A stretch of DNA of 13,395 nt from JACQFZ01 sp036381895 (GTDB lineage: Bacteria > Pseudomonadota > Gammaproteobacteria > Acidiferrobacterales > Sulfurifustaceae), in assembly GCA_036381895.1 (NCBI GenBank), contig DASVBY010000007.1:1-13395 (forward strand), written 5' to 3'. Positions within the stretch are counted from its first letter, which is position 1. The number at the start of each line of letters is the position of its first letter. A program made the position numbers and the translations under genes. The notes under the pieces were generated by a model. It saw only the letters and a program-made list of their open reading frames with translations, was not told where the DNA came from and made no database searches. This document shows, piece after piece, positions 1 through 7,981 of this stretch.

Positions 1-303
1 CTCATCGAGCAGGCGCAGGGCCGTCTCGCTGCTCTGGCCGAACGTGCTCTCGAAGCGCTCGCGGCTGCCGGCCGCGTAGTAGTCGTGCAGCGCCGCCTCC
101 TGGCGCGAGATCTCGACTTTGAGCGAGGTGATGCGCTCGAGCAGCGGCAGCTCGCTCCCGACCAGGCGGCGCGAGCCTTCGAGCACCTGGCCGGTGTAGA
201 AGAGAACCAGCACCGAGAACGCGATGCCGAGCGCGAGCACCGCGAAGGAGCTCGCGCGCACGCGCATGCGAGGGTCTTTGAGCGCCGAGGAGATGCGGTC
301 CAT
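1..303 (-). CDS. Membrane-anchored sensor-like protein, N-terminal fragment
   Basis: Only the first 101 codons are inside the window; the gene runs off the left edge. Reading from the ATG at 303, the protein starts with a short basic cytoplasmic tail (about residues 1-17, KDPRMRVR), then one hydrophobic helix at about 18-37 (FAVLALGIAFSVLVLFYTG). A polar, probably helical region follows that should face the periplasm (LLERITSLKVEISRQEAAL, then HDYYAAGSRERF). This layout is typical of the N-termini of methyl-accepting chemotaxis proteins, histidine kinases and membrane GGDEF/EAL proteins with a four-helix-bundle sensor, but the output domain is off the window, so the class cannot be told. An AGG lies about 8 nt before the ATG. 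It is read in the same direction as the PAS-GGDEF-EAL gene upstream, 125 bp away, so co-transcription is possible. The reading frame is secure; the function is inference. Confidence 0.7.
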   Translation of the reverse strand, partial: MDRISSALKDPRMRVRASSFAVLALGIAFSVLVLFYTGQVLEGSRRLVGSELPLLERITSLKVEISRQEAALHDYYAAGSRERFESTFGQSSETALRLLDE

Positions 304-367
304 GCCGGGGCCTGTTGACGGCGGCAGCACGCGACGGCGCCGCCGCGCCGACTACTGTAACACAGGA

Positions 368-381
368 GGGCGCACGCGCCC
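368..381. other. Small perfect inverted repeat in a 125-bp gap
   Basis: GGGCGC-AC-GCGCCC can fold as a 5-bp stem with a 4-nt loop. It lies 48 nt past the stop of the PAS-GGDEF-EAL gene and 65 nt before the start of the sensor-like gene, both on the minus strand. No run of T follows on that strand, so it is at best a weak intrinsic terminator or attenuator. The rest of the 304-428 gap has one minus-strand TACAGT that could serve as a -10 but has no convincing -35. I see nothing else there. Confidence 0.25.
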
Positions 382-428
382 GGCCGATGTCCTTCCTCGC
401 GGCGCGGTCTAGGCGCTGCTGCCGTCGC

Positions 429-3400
429 TCAAGGGAGCCAGCCGCGCACGCCGGTCTGCGCGAGCCGCGCGCTGAGCGCGGCGGCGCTCAGCGGCCGCGC
501 CACGAGGTAGCCCTGCACGGCGTGGCAGCCGTAGGACTTCAGGAACAGGAGCTGCTCGCGGGTTTCCACCCCTTCGGCGATCACGGCGAGCTTCAGGCCG
601 CGCGCCATCATGATGATGGTCTTGACGATCTCGACGTCGCCGCTGCCGGCGGTCATCTCCCGGATGAAGCTCTTGTCGATCTTGAGCGTGTGGATCGCGA
701 AGCGCCTCAGGTAGCTCAGACTCGAGTAGCCGGTGCCGAAATCGTCGATCGCGAAGCGCACGCCCATCGCGTGCAGCGTCCGCAGCCGCTCCACCGTCTT
801 CTCGGCGTTCCTCATGAGCACGCTCTCGGTGATCTCGAGCTCGAGCGCGTGCGGCGGCAGCCCGGTCTCCTCGAGCAGGCGCGGCACCGCGTCGAGGAAG
901 CTCGCCTCGGTGAACTGGCGCCCGGAAACGTTGAAGGCGACGCGCAGCTCCGGGTGTGCGTCCCGCCGCCACTCCTTGGCCTGCTCCATGGCCTTGCGCG
1001 CGACCCACTCGCCGAGCGGCACGATCGCGCCCGTCTCCTCGGCGATCGGAATGAACTGGGTCGGCGACAACAGCCCGAACTCGGGATGCTCCCAGCGCAG
1101 CAGCGCCTCGACGCCGATCAGCTGGCCGCTGCCGATATCGATCTGCGGCTGGTAGTACAGCACGAACTCCTCGCGCTCGAGCGCGCGGCGCAGGCTGCTC
1201 TCGAGCGTGAGCCGCTCGAAGGCGGCGGCGCTCATGTCCGCGGAATAGAACTGGTAGTTGTTCTTGCCGAGGTCCTTGGCGCGGTACATCGCGGCGTCGG
1301 CGTTCTTGAGCAGCGTCGCCGCGGTGCCGCCGTCGTTCGGATAGAGGCTGATGCCGATGCTGGCGGTGACGAAGAGCTCGTGCGCGTGTACCGAGAACGG
1401 CAGCGTGAACGCGCCGAGGATCTTGCCGGCGATGGTGGAGACGTCGTCGGCGTTGGCCACATCCTCGAGCAGCACCGCGAACTCGTCGCCGCCGAGGCGC
1501 GCGACGCTGTCGCCCTCGCGCACGCAGCCCTGCAGCCGCGCCGCCATGCTCTTCAGCAGCGCGTCGCCGACGTCGTGCCCGAGCGTGTCGTTCACGTTCT
1601 TGAAGCGGTCGAGATCGAGGAACATGACCGCAACCACGCGGTCGGGGGAATGCGCGCGGCGCAGCAGCGCCTGCTCCAGCCGGTCGAGGAACAGCACGCG
1701 GTTCGGCAGCCCGGTGAGCGCGTCGTGATGCGCGATGTGCTGCAGCCGCTCCTGCGCCTGCATGCGCTCGGTGATGTCCTTGCCGGTGGCGATGAAGTGC
1801 GTGATCCGCCCGTGGCGGTCGCGCAGCGGCGAGATCGTCTTCTCCTCGTAGTAGAGCTCCCCGTCCTTGCGCTTGTTGACGAAGATGTCGCTGAAGGTCT
1901 CGCCCGCGAGGACCGTACGCCACAGCCGCTCGAAGAACGCCTGATCGTGCGCGCCCGACTTCACGATGTTCGGGCGGCGCCCGATCGCCTCGGCGGCGCT
2001 GTAGCCGGTGGTGCGCTCGAAGGCGGCGTTCACGTACTCGATGACCCCGGCGCGGTCGGTGATGATGACGGAATCGCCGGTCTGCTGGATCGCGCTCGAG
2101 AGCTTGCGCATCTCGGCTTCCGCCCGCACGCGCGCGGTGATGTCGCGCCCGGTGCCGTGGTAGCCGCGGAAAGTCCCCTGGGCGTCGAACACCGGCTCGC
2201 CGCTCACGCTCATGCACGTGCGCCCGCCGCCGAGCAGCGTCTTGTAGAGCACCACGTCGTAGAAGGGCTTGCGGCTCTCGAGCAGGGCGCGATGCGCTTC
2301 GTTCGCGCTCTCGCCGTCGGCCGTCTCGAAGCCGGCTTCCCACGGCCGCTTGCCGATCAGCCGCTCGAACGCGCCGCCGGCGCGCTTGACGTAGCGGCCC
2401 TCGAAGCGCGTGAAGCGGTACTCCTCGTCCTGTTCCCAGTACCAGTCGGACGCGAGCTCGGTCAGGCTCTTGAAGCGCGCCTCGCTCTCGCGCAGCGCCT
2501 GACTCGCGCGCTGCTGCGCGGCGGCGCGCTCGAAGTTCGCGAGCGCGAACGTGACGTTCTCCGCCAGGCGCTCGAGCAGTTTCACGATGCCTTCGTCGAA
2601 GGCGTCGGTCTCGCTCGAGTAGAAGACCAGGACGCCGGTCACCTGCTCCGCCTGCCGCAACGGAATGGCAGCCCCGGCGCGGAAGCCGATGTCGCGGCCG
2701 CGCTCGCGCCACGGCCGCAGGCGCTCGTCGTTCAGGTAGTCGTTGGTGATGGCGGGGCGGCCGGTGCGATACGCCGTGCCGACGAGCCCGCGCCCCTCGG
2801 GCACGTCGGCATCGATGCTGATCCGCATGTAGGGCCAGTGCTCGCTGCCCGCGCCGCTCATGACGATGAGATGCGCCTCGCGCTCGACCGGCGCGATCCT
2901 CAGCGCCGCCGCGGTGATGAACTTACCCCCGTGGACCGCGGCGTCGCAGACCTTCTTGTAGAGCTCCTCGGGCGACGACGCGCGCAGGATCGCCTCGTTG
3001 GTGGCGCTGAGCACCGCGTACATCTTGCTCACGCGCAGCTTCGCCTGCTCCGCGCGCTGCTGCTCGGCGGCGCGCTCGAGGTTCTCGAGCGCGAACGAGA
3101 CGTTCTCGGCCATGCGCTGCAGCAGCCGCACGATCTCGGCGTCGAACACCCCCTTCTCGCTCGACAGGAACAGCAGCGCCCCCATCGGACGTTCGCCGCG
3201 AAAGAGCGGCACGGCGGCGCCCGATGCGACGCCCATGGCTTGCGCGTCGCCGTACCAGGGACGCATGCGCGGGTCGTTGAGCAGGTCGTTGGTCACGCTC
3301 GGCGCGCCCGTGCGGCACGCGCTGCCGACGAGCCCGCGCCCCTCGGCGCGCTCAGGGTTCACGCTGACGTGCAGCCGCTCCCACTGGTCCGCGCCCGTTC

Positions 3401-4448
3401 CGGCGAAGGCGGCGATACGCACCCACTCTTCGCCCGGATCGAGCAGCAGCAGACCGGTCGCGAGCAGCCCGCCGCCGTGCACCGCCGCTTCGCACGCCTT
3501 GAGATACAGCTCGTCGGGCGACTGCGCACGCAGGATCGCCTCGTTGGTGGCGCTGAGCGCCGCGTACATGCGGCTCAGCCGCGCACCGAACTGCTCCGCC
3601 TGCTTCTGGGGTGTCACGTTGCGCCCGATGCCGAGGTAGCCGAGGAAGCGGCCCTGGGCATCGAACTGCGGCTCGCCGCTCACGCTCATGTAGAAGCGGT
3701 CGCCGGAGGGCGGGACGTGCGTGTACATCACCACGTTGTAGAACGGCTGCCGCGCTTCGACCAGCGCGCGCTGCGCGCGCACGTTGTCGGCGGCGCCCTC
3801 GATCCAGAGATCGGTCTCCCATGGGCGCCGGCCCATGAAGGGTGCGAACGCCTCGGGGCGGCGCGAGACGTAGCGTCCTTCGAATCGGGTAAAGCGGAAA
3901 TCGGCGTCCCCCTCCCAGAACCAGTCGGACGCGAGCTCCGCGAGGCGGCGGAACTGCACCGTGCTCGCGCGCTGGCCGCCGAGGCGCGCCCGGTCGCCGG
4001 CCTCGGCAATGAAGCCTTGGCGCCCGAGCAGCTGGCCGTCCGCCCCGTACAGGCCGCGCCCGCGCTCGCACACCCATTTGGCCTTGCCGGTCGCCGCGCG
4101 AAGGCGGTAAGTCAGCTCGAACGCGCGCCCGGCCGCGAGCGCCGATTGCAGCTCCCGCTCGACGCGCTCCCGGTCCTCGGGGTGAACGAGTTCGATCGGG
4201 GATATTCCATTCGGTCCCAGGAAGCGTTCGGGCGGGTAACCGGTGAGAGCCAGGCAGCCGTCGCTCACGAATTCCAGCGGCCCGAAGCCCCGGCAACGGT
4301 AAACGAGCCCGGGGACCTGACTCAGCAGCTCACCGAGTCCCTGGTTGTCCGTGAACGTCGGCATGGAGCGTGCGGTTCCCGGAAGCGCGTTGCCGCGCGC
4401 GGCCGCCCGGTTTGGCGCACGGCGCTTCGCGGCGGACTTCTTACCCAT
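429..4448 (-). CDS. Multi-PAS/GAF diguanylate cyclase-phosphodiesterase (GGDEF-EAL)
   Basis: A 1339-residue soluble signalling protein predicted to make and/or degrade cyclic di-GMP. Order: basic N-tail (1-28), PAS (about 35-150), PAS-like A (166-285), GAF A (290-455), GAF B (473-640), PAS-like B (658-775), PAS (780-895), GGDEF (about 905-1068), EAL (about 1080-1330). The cyclase motif GGDEF is at 986-990, with the inhibitory-site RxxD (REGD, 977-980) five residues before it. The EAL domain keeps its catalytic set: E1114 of EALLRW, N1173, E1205 of LEITES, D1235-D1236 of DDFGTG, K1256 and E1292 of AEGVET. Both activities could therefore work. There are no membrane helices, so it should be cytoplasmic, sensing small ligands or redox through PAS/GAF. 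Start: the ATG at 4448 has only a distant AGGGAT upstream; Met29 (ATG ending at 4364) is an alternative that drops the Lys/Arg/Ala-rich tail. The ligand is unknown. Confidence 0.95.
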   Translation of the reverse strand: MGKKSAAKRRAPNRAAARGNALPGTARSMPTFTDNQGLGELLSQVPGLVYRCRGFGPLEFVSDGCLALTGYPPERFLGPNGISPIELVHPEDRERVERELQSALAAGRAFELTYRLRAATGKAKWVCERGRGLYGADGQLLGRQGFIAEAGDRARLGGQRASTVQFRRLAELASDWFWEGDADFRFTRFEGRYVSRRPEAFAPFMGRRPWETDLWIEGAADNVRAQRALVEARQPFYNVVMYTHVPPSGDRFYMSVSGEPQFDAQGRFLGYLGIGRNVTPQKQAEQFGARLSRMYAALSATNEAILRAQSPDELYLKACEAAVHGGGLLATGLLLLDPGEEWVRIAAFAGTGADQWERLHVSVNPERAEGRGLVGSACRTGAPSVTNDLLNDPRMRPWYGDAQAMGVASGAAVPLFRGERPMGALLFLSSEKGVFDAEIVRLLQRMAENVSFALENLERAAEQQRAEQAKLRVSKMYAVLSATNEAILRASSPEELYKKVCDAAVHGGKFITAAALRIAPVEREAHLIVMSGAGSEHWPYMRISIDADVPEGRGLVGTAYRTGRPAITNDYLNDERLRPWRERGRDIGFRAGAAIPLRQAEQVTGVLVFYSSETDAFDEGIVKLLERLAENVTFALANFERAAAQQRASQALRESEARFKSLTELASDWYWEQDEEYRFTRFEGRYVKRAGGAFERLIGKRPWEAGFETADGESANEAHRALLESRKPFYDVVLYKTLLGGGRTCMSVSGEPVFDAQGTFRGYHGTGRDITARVRAEAEMRKLSSAIQQTGDSVIITDRAGVIEYVNAAFERTTGYSAAEAIGRRPNIVKSGAHDQAFFERLWRTVLAGETFSDIFVNKRKDGELYYEEKTISPLRDRHGRITHFIATGKDITERMQAQERLQHIAHHDALTGLPNRVLFLDRLEQALLRRAHSPDRVVAVMFLDLDRFKNVNDTLGHDVGDALLKSMAARLQGCVREGDSVARLGGDEFAVLLEDVANADDVSTIAGKILGAFTLPFSVHAHELFVTASIGISLYPNDGGTAATLLKNADAAMYRAKDLGKNNYQFYSADMSAAAFERLTLESSLRRALEREEFVLYYQPQIDIGSGQLIGVEALLRWEHPEFGLLSPTQFIPIAEETGAIVPLGEWVARKAMEQAKEWRRDAHPELRVAFNVSGRQFTEASFLDAVPRLLEETGLPPHALELEITESVLMRNAEKTVERLRTLHAMGVRFAIDDFGTGYSSLSYLRRFAIHTLKIDKSFIREMTAGSGDVEIVKTIIMMARGLKLAVIAEGVETREQLLFLKSYGCHAVQGYLVARPLSAAALSARLAQTGVRGWLP
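2124..3953 (-). repeat. Internal mirrored duplication: PAS A-GAF A-GAF B-PAS B
   Basis: Within the GGDEF-EAL gene, PAS-like A (3594-3953) and PAS-like B (2124-2477) share ELASDW, FRFTRFEGRYV/YRFTRFEGRYV, RRPWE/KRPWE and MSVSGEP. GAF A (3084-3581) and GAF B (2529-3032) share LSATNEAILRA, AAVHGG, EGRGLVG and SSE. The similarity reaches the DNA: a 30-bp run is identical at 2983-3012 and 3529-3558, followed after one mismatch by ten more identical bases. This points to duplication of a PAS/GAF pair inside the gene. The copies sit in mirrored rather than tandem order, so either rearrangement or separate duplications of each domain is needed. Confidence 0.8.
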
Positions 4449-4669
4449 GACGTCGATGCGATCCCTGTAGAGCCATGTCGTGGCCGGCCGCGCGGGCCAG
4501 TTTCTCCCGCCGCGGGCACCCCTTCTACCCCGTTCTCGTGGACGCGCACAGGACGGTGGTTCTCGGTTACAAAGCGTAGTTCAGATTTTGGGACATCTTC
4601 GGGGACTGCGGCCGGCGCCGCCGCCGCGCTTGCGGCCTTCGCCTCCCCGCGCGATCATGCCGCGCCTGC
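4449..4669. promoter_or_regulatory. Divergent intergenic region between the GGDEF-EAL and GlcD-like genes
   Basis: This 221-bp gap must hold the promoters for both flanking genes, which are read outward. The only AT-richer pocket is about 4558-4600 (including GGTTACAAAG and TTCAGATTTTGGG), which is where I would expect polymerase to bind. I could not fit a convincing -35/-10 pair on either strand. No clear operator palindrome is visible. Confidence 0.35.
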
Positions 4670-6079
4670 ATGAACGCCGCGCCCCCGACCCCCTCCCTCC
4701 CGCCAGCGGTCCGGCAAGCGCTCGTCGACGCGCTCGGCGAAGCCCGCGTGCGCGATGAGGCGCCCGTGCGCGAAGCGTACGCCGCCGACGATGGTCCGCG
4801 GCGCTGCGCCCCGCTCGCGGTACTGTTCCCCGCGAGCCACGATCAGGTCGCTGCCCTCGTGCAGGTGGCCAATCGGTATCGAATCCCCCTCGTCCCTCGC
4901 GGGGCCGGCTCCGGCAACGTCGGCGGCGCCCTGCCCGTGCCGGGAAGCGCAGTCGTGAGCTTCGAATGCATGACCCGGGTGCTCGAGTTCAACCCGGCCG
5001 AACGCCTGATCGTGGCCGAAACCGGGGTCCCGACCGCTGTCGTCGAGGACATCGCGCGCTCGGCCGGGCTCTTCTACCCGCCCGATCCCGGCAGCGCACC
5101 GTACTGCCGCCTCGGCGGAAACCTGGCGATGAACGCGGGCGGCCCGCGCGCCGTGAAGTACGGCGTCACCCGCGACTACGTGCTCGGGCTGCGCGCCGTC
5201 GCCGGCGACGGGCGCACCCTCGTCGCCGGCACGCGCACCACGAAGGGGGTGGTCGGCTATGACCTCACCCGGCTGCTCGTAGGCAGTGAAGGCACGCTCG
5301 CGCTCATCACCGAGGCGACGCTGAAGCTCCTGCCCGCACCCGCACAGACCGGGACGCTGCGCGCCTGCTACGACGGCGCCGCCGCGGCCTGCGCCGCCGT
5401 GGCGCGCGTCATGCAGCAGCCCGCCGTGCCGAGTGCGCTCGAGTTCCTCGATGCCGCCTCGATCGCGGCGATCCGGGACGCCGGCGCGGCCGCGGACCTG
5501 CCCGCGGGAACGCACGCGCTGCTCGTGGTCGAGGCGGACGGCGAGCCCGAGGCGGTCGCGCGGGATCTCGAGCGCCTGCGCGCGGCGCTCGCCGGCCCGG
5601 GCCTGCTGGAGCTGCGCGCGGCGCGCGACGCGGCGGAGGTGAAAGCGCTCTGGGCGGCGCGCCGTGCGCTCTCGCACGCGATCAAGCGCATCGCACCGCG
5701 CAAAATCAACGAGGATGTGGTCGTGCCGGTGCCGCGGCTCGCCGAGCTCGTCGCCGCCATCGAGCGGCTCGCCGCGCGCCATCGGCTCCCGATCGTGAGC
5801 TTCGGGCACGCCGGCAACGGCAATCTGCACGTGAACCTCATGGTGCATCCCGACGACGCGGACGAGATGGCGCGCGCCGACGCGGCACTGGCGGAGCTCA
5901 TGCGCGCGACGATCGCGCTCGGAGGCACGCTCTCCGGCGAGCACGGCATCGGCTACGAAAAGCGCGCATTCGTGCCGCTCGAGATTCCGCCCGACACGCT
6001 CGCCATGATGCGCGCGCTCAAACGCGTCTTCGATCCGAACGGCATCCTCAATCCGCAAAAGCTGTTCCCGGACGACTGA
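4670..6079 (+). CDS. FAD-linked oxidase, GlcD / D-lactate dehydrogenase family
   Basis: A 469-residue flavoprotein of the vanillyl-alcohol-oxidase fold that oxidises a 2-hydroxy acid such as glycolate or D-lactate. The FAD-binding half has the pyrophosphate loop PRGAGSGNVGG at 76-86, GGNLAMNAGG at 149-158 and the segment GVVGYDLTRLLVGSEGTL at 193-210. The C-terminal FAD-oxidase half has INEDVVVPV (346-354), GHAGNGNLHVN (379-389), GEHGIGYEK (423-431) and the ending DPNGILNPQKLF. The length is close to E. coli GlcD (about 500). There is no signal peptide or membrane segment, so it is probably a peripheral cytoplasmic enzyme. No glcE- or glcF-like subunit gene is adjacent: a DksA-like gene converges on it downstream. 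It may act alone as a D-lactate dehydrogenase or D-2-hydroxyglutarate-type enzyme, or pair with subunits elsewhere. No good ribosome binding site precedes the ATG. The family is sure; the substrate is not. Confidence 0.93.
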   Translation: MNAAPPTPSLPPAVRQALVDALGEARVRDEAPVREAYAADDGPRRCAPLAVLFPASHDQVAALVQVANRYRIPLVPRGAGSGNVGGALPVPGSAVVSFECMTRVLEFNPAERLIVAETGVPTAVVEDIARSAGLFYPPDPGSAPYCRLGGNLAMNAGGPRAVKYGVTRDYVLGLRAVAGDGRTLVAGTRTTKGVVGYDLTRLLVGSEGTLALITEATLKLLPAPAQTGTLRACYDGAAAACAAVARVMQQPAVPSALEFLDAASIAAIRDAGAAADLPAGTHALLVVEADGEPEAVARDLERLRAALAGPGLLELRAARDAAEVKALWAARRALSHAIKRIAPRKINEDVVVPVPRLAELVAAIERLAARHRLPIVSFGHAGNGNLHVNLMVHPDDADEMARADAALAELMRATIALGGTLSGEHGIGYEKRAFVPLEIPPDTLAMMRALKRVFDPNGILNPQKLFPDD

Positions 6080-6119
6080 GGGCGCCAGCCGCGTCAGCGG
6101 GGCAGGACGCGGGGATTAT

Positions 6120-6194
6120 GCCGAAGACTCGGCGGCGATCGCGACCCGATCCCTTGCGGAGAACCCGATTCGCGCCGCACGCTTCGGCGGTGCG
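6120..6194. terminator. Two small hairpins in a convergent intergenic gap (weak terminator candidates)
   Basis: The 120-bp gap (6080-6199) lies between two convergent stops. It has GCCGA-AGAC-TCGGC at 6120-6133, and a longer hairpin at 6176-6194 with stem CGCACGC, a TTCG tetraloop and GC(G)GTGCG carrying one bulged G. The second lies 5 nt past the stop of the DksA-like gene. cUUCGg-type loops are very stable and common in terminators, but neither hairpin is followed by a T run on either strand. These may be weak, Rho-assisted or RNA 3'-end-protecting structures. Confidence 0.3.
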
Positions 6195-6199
6195 AGGCG

Positions 6200-6601
6200 T
6201 CACAGGCTCGGCGTGATATCGCGCCCGCCGGCGCGGCCGATCTCCCGGCGCCGTTCGCATTCGACGCAGCGGGTGGCAGTCGGGTACGCCTCGAGCCGCG
6301 CCTTGTCGATGTCACCGCCGCATTCCTCGCACTTGCCGTAGGTGCCGGCGGCGATCCGTGCGAGCGCGGCTTCCACGTCGCGCAGCTCGTTCACTTCGCG
6401 ATCGAGCATGGTGAGATTGGCGCTCGCGAAGAACTCCGCCACCGACTCTTCGCCGCTGTCGCGCACGCGCCCCAGAAGCTCGGTGAAATCGTTGCGCTCG
6501 GTCTCGGAGACCCGCGCGCCGATGGCGTCGAGCAGCTCCCGGCGGCGCGTGTGCAGGCGCTGCTCGAAACGCCGGATGTCCCGTGCCGTAAGCCTGGCCA
6601 T
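6200..6601 (-). CDS. DksA/TraR-family C4 zinc-finger protein
   Basis: A 133-residue protein of the DksA/TraR family, whose members enter the RNA polymerase secondary channel and change promoter response, often with ppGpp. Residues 1-85 are mostly charged helices expected to form the coiled coil. A candidate acidic tip, DSGEESVA (D48, E51, E52), lies where E. coli DksA has DxxDxA. The zinc finger is C91-x2-C94-x17-C112-x2-C115 in the typical context GTYGKCEECG...RLEAYPTATRCVEC. It is shorter than E. coli DksA (151 residues) and lacks its N-terminal part, so it is probably an accessory paralogue rather than the main DksA. Start: the ATG at 6601 has GAAAGG two bases upstream of it (GAAAGGTCATG). 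It begins 25 nt after the MFS stop and is probably the last gene of the moeA transcript. The family is sure; its target promoters are unknown. Confidence 0.92.
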   Translation of the reverse strand: MARLTARDIRRFEQRLHTRRRELLDAIGARVSETERNDFTELLGRVRDSGEESVAEFFASANLTMLDREVNELRDVEAALARIAAGTYGKCEECGGDIDKARLEAYPTATRCVECERRREIGRAGGRDITPSL

Positions 6602-6626
6602 GACCTTTCGGCACGGCCGACGCGGG

Positions 6627-7973
6627 CTAGTTCCGTGCCCCGGAGGCAGCGGATGGCGCCGCCGCGTGCACGGTGATATTGCGGCAGTAGGTTTCCCGCA
6701 CATAGAGCGAGGCCGCCGCCGCGAACACCGCGGTACCGAGGCAGAGCCACAGACCGCTCGCGTAGTCGTCCGCATCGTAGACGCGCACCCCGTTCACCAG
6801 GGTTCCGTCCCAGCTCGCATCGAGCAGCAGCCCGAAGAGCGGCTGAATCACCGCGGCCCCGAGAAACGAGCCGGTGTTTACCACCGCGATCCCGACGCCC
6901 GCCACCGCCGGCGGCACCACTTCCTTGGCCGCGCCGAACGTGACGATGAAGCCGCCCGCGGTGACGCCGAGCAGCGCAAAGAGGAGCAGCGCCGACGCCC
7001 CCGGGCCCCAGGGCAGGAACAGCAGCGCGAGCCACACGAGGATCGAGGCGAAGCAGGCGGCGACGAGCACCGGCTTGCGCCGCCGGATGTAGTCCGAGAA
7101 CGCGCCGAGGCCAAGCGAGGCGAGCGCAAACGTGACGATCGCGACCGAGGGATAGAGCGACGCCTGGGCGCGCGCGATGCCGTGCATGTCCATCAGCATG
7201 GGCACCGCCCAGAGGCCGACCATGGCGAGGAGGCTGCCGCCGAGCCCGAAGCTCGCGAAGAAGCCCGGCCACACGTCGCGGTTGCGCAGCACCTCGAGGA
7301 GATCGCGCCACCACGACCGCGCCGCAGCGGCTTCCGCGTGTGCCGGCGCGGCGTGCGGCGAGGGAAAGCCCAGCTGCTCCGGGCGGTCGCGCACCAGCCA
7401 GTACGTGAGCAGTCCGATCGCGATCGAAGCCACGCCGATCAGCACGAAGATGGTGCGCCACGAGGCGATCGCGAGCAGCGCCGCGAGCGGCGCGACCGCG
7501 AGGATCGCGCCGACGTTGCCGAGGAACACCGTCAGGCCGCTGATGAAGCCGTAGCGCTGCTCGCTCCACCACTCGGCGTTGGCGCGCATCATGCCGACGA
7601 AGACGACGGACACGCCGAGCCCGACGAGCAGGCGCCCGGCGGACGCGAGACCGAAATCGGGCGCGAGCCCGAATAGAATCGAGCCGGCGCCCGCGACCAG
7701 CGCACCGACCGTGCCGACCGCGCGCACGCCGAGCGTGTCGGCGAGCACGCCCGCCGGGATCTGCATCGCCGCGTACACGTAGAAGTACATCGCCGCGAGC
7801 GAGCCGAGCGCGGCGCCGGTCGTGTCGAAGGCGCGCATGAGCTCCGTCGCGACCGCGCCCGGCGCGATGCGGTGGAAGTACACGAGCATGTACGACGCCG
7901 CGAGCACGCCGTAAACGACGAGGCGCACGCGCTCGAAGCGCCGCAGCAGGTCGAGGCTCGCCTGGGGTTGCAC
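6627..7973 (-). CDS. Major facilitator superfamily transporter, 12 helices, substrate unknown
   Basis: A 448-residue inner-membrane carrier. Hydrophobic segments lie at about 17-37, 55-78, 86-103, 108-128, 145-168, 172-194, 236-258, 272-292, 300-320, 326-346, 352-382 and 405-425, with a long hydrophilic central loop (195-235), as expected for a 6+6 MFS. The motif-A loop after helix 2 is GVLADTLGVR (G75-x3-D79-x2-G82-x-R84), and its relic after helix 8 is GAFSDYIRRRK. Helix 1 carries YFHRIAPG. I chose the GTG at 7973 because AGGGA precedes it, overlapping the moeA stop, and the hydrophobic core begins just after; upstream codons in this frame only mirror moeA. Only 8 nt separate the moeA stop from this start, so the two are probably translationally coupled. 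Molybdate is a tempting substrate from context, but nothing in the sequence supports it. Confidence 0.9.
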   Translation of the reverse strand: MQPQASLDLLRRFERVRLVVYGVLAASYMLVYFHRIAPGAVATELMRAFDTTGAALGSLAAMYFYVYAAMQIPAGVLADTLGVRAVGTVGALVAGAGSILFGLAPDFGLASAGRLLVGLGVSVVFVGMMRANAEWWSEQRYGFISGLTVFLGNVGAILAVAPLAALLAIASWRTIFVLIGVASIAIGLLTYWLVRDRPEQLGFPSPHAAPAHAEAAAARSWWRDLLEVLRNRDVWPGFFASFGLGGSLLAMVGLWAVPMLMDMHGIARAQASLYPSVAIVTFALASLGLGAFSDYIRRRKPVLVAACFASILVWLALLFLPWGPGASALLLFALLGVTAGGFIVTFGAAKEVVPPAVAGVGIAVVNTGSFLGAAVIQPLFGLLLDASWDGTLVNGVRVYDADDYASGLWLCLGTAVFAAAASLYVRETYCRNITVHAAAPSAASGARN

Positions 7974-7981
7974 GCCGTTCC

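Noticed and set aside
2983..3558. The repeated 30-bp DNA as a mobile or regulatory repeat
   Set aside because: It falls in the same codons of the twin GAF domains, so it is coding similarity from duplication and not an independent element.
315..4673. A 1452-codon open frame on the plus strand over the whole GGDEF-EAL gene
   Set aside because: Its product is low-complexity Arg/Ala/Glu/His-rich with no domain, and the opposite frame encodes eight recognisable domains with catalytic motifs. Long antisense frames are expected at this GC content.
4655..6058. A 467-codon minus-strand frame over the GlcD-like gene
   Set aside because: It mirrors the plus-strand oxidase and has no recognisable motif.
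6602..6775. A longer DksA-like protein starting at 6775
   Set aside because: The extra part overlaps the MFS C-terminus, is Arg/Pro-rich, and the ATG at 6601 has GAAAGG just upstream.
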